DNA of 8,052 nucleotides. It comes from Candidatus Stercoripulliclostridium merdigallinarum. GTDB lineage: Bacteria > Bacillota > Clostridia > Christensenellales > DTU072. Positions 6,161-8,052 of the stretch are shown piece by piece (the first letter of the stretch is position 1; every line of letters begins with the position of its first letter). The notes below the pieces were generated by a model, which made no database searches, was not told the origin of the DNA, and worked only from the letters and a program-made list of their open reading frames with translations. The stretch is taken from the NCBI GenBank assembly GCA_018714575.1, contig DVNF01000136.1:1-8052 (forward strand), read 5' to 3'. A program made the translations under genes and the position numbers.

Positions 6161-8052
6161 ATGAAACTAAAGGGTGGAATAATGTTAGCGGTAGCGGTGC
6201 TTTTGTCCGTTGCCGTTTTATTGTCGGCTTGCAACAAAGATGGCGAAAACGCCTACAAAGTAGTTTTTATGGACGGCGACGAGGTAGTGTATACCCGTGA
6301 CGTTCTTCCGAACACGGCGGTATTGTATACGCCGGAGCAGGAAGCGGGCAGGACCTTCCTGGGTTGGTTTACCGATCCCGAACTGACGGTACCTTTCGAC
6401 GGTTCGCAAGGTATCACTTCCGACATGACCGTCTACGGAAAGTGGAAAGTCGAGCAATTTACGGTCACATTCGTCGATTCCGACGGCAACGTCATTTCCG
6501 AACAGACTGTAGATTACGGCGATAGCGCCGTTCCGCCCGCCGCGGACGAGATCCCGGATAAGGACGGTTATCGCTTTTCGGGTTGGTCGGGAAGTTACGA
6601 TAACGTCACTTCGGACCTGGTACTGACAGCGGAGTACGAAAAGATCCCGTACATAGGAAAGGTCAGCTTTTTAGTAAACGGTGAAAGCGTTTTGACCGTC
6701 GAGGACGTAGCCGAGGGCGAGCGGTTAGCCAGGTATTTCGACCAAGCCAACGCCGCGGTACAGCTTCCGGATTACGTGGCTTTCGATTCCGTGTGGCAGG
6801 ACGACAGCGGCAAGACGGTGACTTCCGACGCCGTTTTCGGCGATGAGGATTTGGTACTGAATGCCGTTTTAGCGTTGTCCGACAGTTTGAAAGTTGAAAA
6901 ATACGACGGTTATACCGCAGGGACGACTGCAGGAAACGCTTCGAACGCCGATTTCGATTATACGTTGGTATACAACGAAAACGTTTATGCCATATTGGGC
7001 TACGTTTTGGTCGGAACGGCGTATAAAGACGTCGCATACGATTTAAAATGGTATTATAACGGCGCGGAGATCACCGAATTCGGGGCAACCGCCGAGGACG
7101 GCAGATACTTTGTCGCGCACAATTTCGATTTTACGGATACGGACAGCCTGACCTATACCAACGTCGGAATACGCGGCGAGAACACAGGGAACCTGAACTT
7201 GAACGAGCGTTTGACCTTGGACGTAGGCGAATACGACGGTTTGTTCAGCCTGGTTATGACCGCCCGTGTACAGGACGGAGCCTATGCCGATTTAGGCAGC
7301 TATACTTCGGAAATAGCATGGGATTTCAAAATAGATCCGGCTACTTTCAGCGTCGGTTACGTATCGACTTTTAAATCGGTCACTTACGACGGAGAGCCTG
7401 TCGTTTTCGACGCAGCGAAAGTTTTCCCCAAGTTGCCGGAAGGGGATACGGCGAAATTTTCCGTTGACGGCGTAAACTACGCCGAGGAACTTTCGTTAAA
7501 GGACGCAGGTTTGTACTTTATCGATTTCAGGGTCAGCCGCAAAAACTATTACGATTTTACCAACACGGTGACCTTTGAAATAGTCAAAAAACCCATTACC
7601 GTATACGCGGAAAAACCGTCCGATAAAATCTTCTATTACGGCGATCTGCCCGATTATACCGGGTTCGGATACCGTACGGACGGATTGGTGGCAGGCGACG
7701 CGTTGGATATGTCGAACGCACGATTTACGGGGCTACCCGATAAATTCGGTTCTGCCGGTCAGGAATACGTCGTGTATATCGATTCCGGCGTCAGTCACAA
7801 AAATTACAATATTACCTACTCTGCCGACAAAGCGGCTGACGGCTGTAACCTGATCGTCGTCGAAAAAAGGCCGATTTCGATTACGGTGGCGGCGACGGAA
7901 GCGGTATACGGAGCTTCACTGCCGACGTTTACTCCGATTTTGGTGAAAGGTTCTTCGTTCGCTTCGGGCGAAAATTTCAATAACCTAACGGCGCCGCAAT
8001 TCGTAATAGGGGCGGCAGGCGACGCTAATCTGAACGTCGGTGAGTATAAGGT
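6161..8052 (+). CDS. Modular surface lipoprotein with InlB-type and MBG-type repeats (3' end outside window)
   Basis: The frame is open from ATG 6161 to the window edge, giving 630 residues with no stop. The signal peptide ends in lipobox LSAC with Cys24 as the lipidation site, so the protein should be tethered to the outer face of the cytoplasmic membrane. Residues 32-95 form a clear Listeria-Bacteroides (InlB B-type) repeat, with FLGWFTDPELTVPFD and the ending MTVYGKW. Residues 100-160 form a second, variant copy (GYRFSGWSGSYDNVTSDL). Residues 168-238 look like a decayed third copy. About 240-390 is a less typical beta-rich stretch. From about 394 come units like the MBG/YDG family: 394-477 (SVTYDGEPVVFD), 478-570 (PITVYAEKPSDKIFYYGDLP) and 571 to the edge (PISITVAATEAVYGASLP). 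Such repeats are known from adhesins and other surface proteins as stalk modules; no catalytic domain is visible. The gene follows the large surface protein after 71 bases, probably in the same transcript. The effector or anchoring domain, if any, lies beyond the window. Confidence 0.9.
   Translation, partial: MKLKGGIMLAVAVLLSVAVLLSACNKDGENAYKVVFMDGDEVVYTRDVLPNTAVLYTPEQEAGRTFLGWFTDPELTVPFDGSQGITSDMTVYGKWKVEQFTVTFVDSDGNVISEQTVDYGDSAVPPAADEIPDKDGYRFSGWSGSYDNVTSDLVLTAEYEKIPYIGKVSFLVNGESVLTVEDVAEGERLARYFDQANAAVQLPDYVAFDSVWQDDSGKTVTSDAVFGDEDLVLNAVLALSDSLKVEKYDGYTAGTTAGNASNADFDYTLVYNENVYAILGYVLVGTAYKDVAYDLKWYYNGAEITEFGATAEDGRYFVAHNFDFTDTDSLTYTNVGIRGENTGNLNLNERLTLDVGEYDGLFSLVMTARVQDGAYADLGSYTSEIAWDFKIDPATFSVGYVSTFKSVTYDGEPVVFDAAKVFPKLPEGDTAKFSVDGVNYAEELSLKDAGLYFIDFRVSRKNYYDFTNTVTFEIVKKPITVYAEKPSDKIFYYGDLPDYTGFGYRTDGLVAGDALDMSNARFTGLPDKFGSAGQEYVVYIDSGVSHKNYNITYSADKAADGCNLIVVEKRPISITVAATEAVYGASLPTFTPILVKGSSFASGENFNNLTAPQFVIGAAGDANLNVGEYK

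Noticed and set aside
1..8052. CRISPR array, insertion sequence, tRNA/rRNA, phage or toxin-antitoxin genes
   Set aside because: I found no regularly spaced direct repeats, transposase-like frames, terminal inverted repeats or RNA-gene folds. The window is a single co-directional operon-like block.

Overview
The window looks like part of a Gram-positive (Bacillota, Clostridia-type) chromosome of intermediate GC content. The sequence-based reasons are strong purine-rich ribosome binding sites, TTG used as a start codon, tightly overlapping co-directional genes, a lipoprotein with a typical Gram-positive lipobox, and surface proteins built from bacterial Ig-like, Listeria-Bacteroides (InlB B-type) and MBG-type repeats. 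That repeat combination is common in uncultured gut Clostridia. The lineage is an inference; there is no rRNA or other marker gene here.

Layout, all on the + strand. Positions 1-62 hold what may be the last codons of an upstream gene and a palindromic rho-independent terminator. About 63-418 is intergenic and AT-rich. It carries a credible sigma-A-type promoter (222-251) and a leader of roughly 160 nt. That leader contains a doubtful short reading frame ending in four consecutive in-frame stop codons. Then come an ABC-transporter ATPase (419-1189), a roughly 12-TM ABC-2-type permease (1189-2847) and a 1081-residue membrane-anchored extracytoplasmic protein with Ig-like domains and a predicted beta-helix-like C-terminal half (2844-6089). 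The stop and start codons of these three genes overlap (TGATG, then TTGA), so they should be transcribed and translated as one unit. After a 71-base gap with a hairpin lies a lipoprotein (6161 to beyond the window end) with InlB-type repeats followed by MBG-type repeats.

How they may work together: the ATPase and permease form a complete exporter-type ABC system with no substrate-binding protein in view. Its gene is translationally coupled to a very large envelope protein of unknown function and followed by a modular surface lipoprotein. The most interesting reading is a dedicated cell-surface module in which the ABC system serves, regulates or assembles the surface proteins. This is inferred from gene coupling alone; nothing in the sequence identifies the transported substrate.
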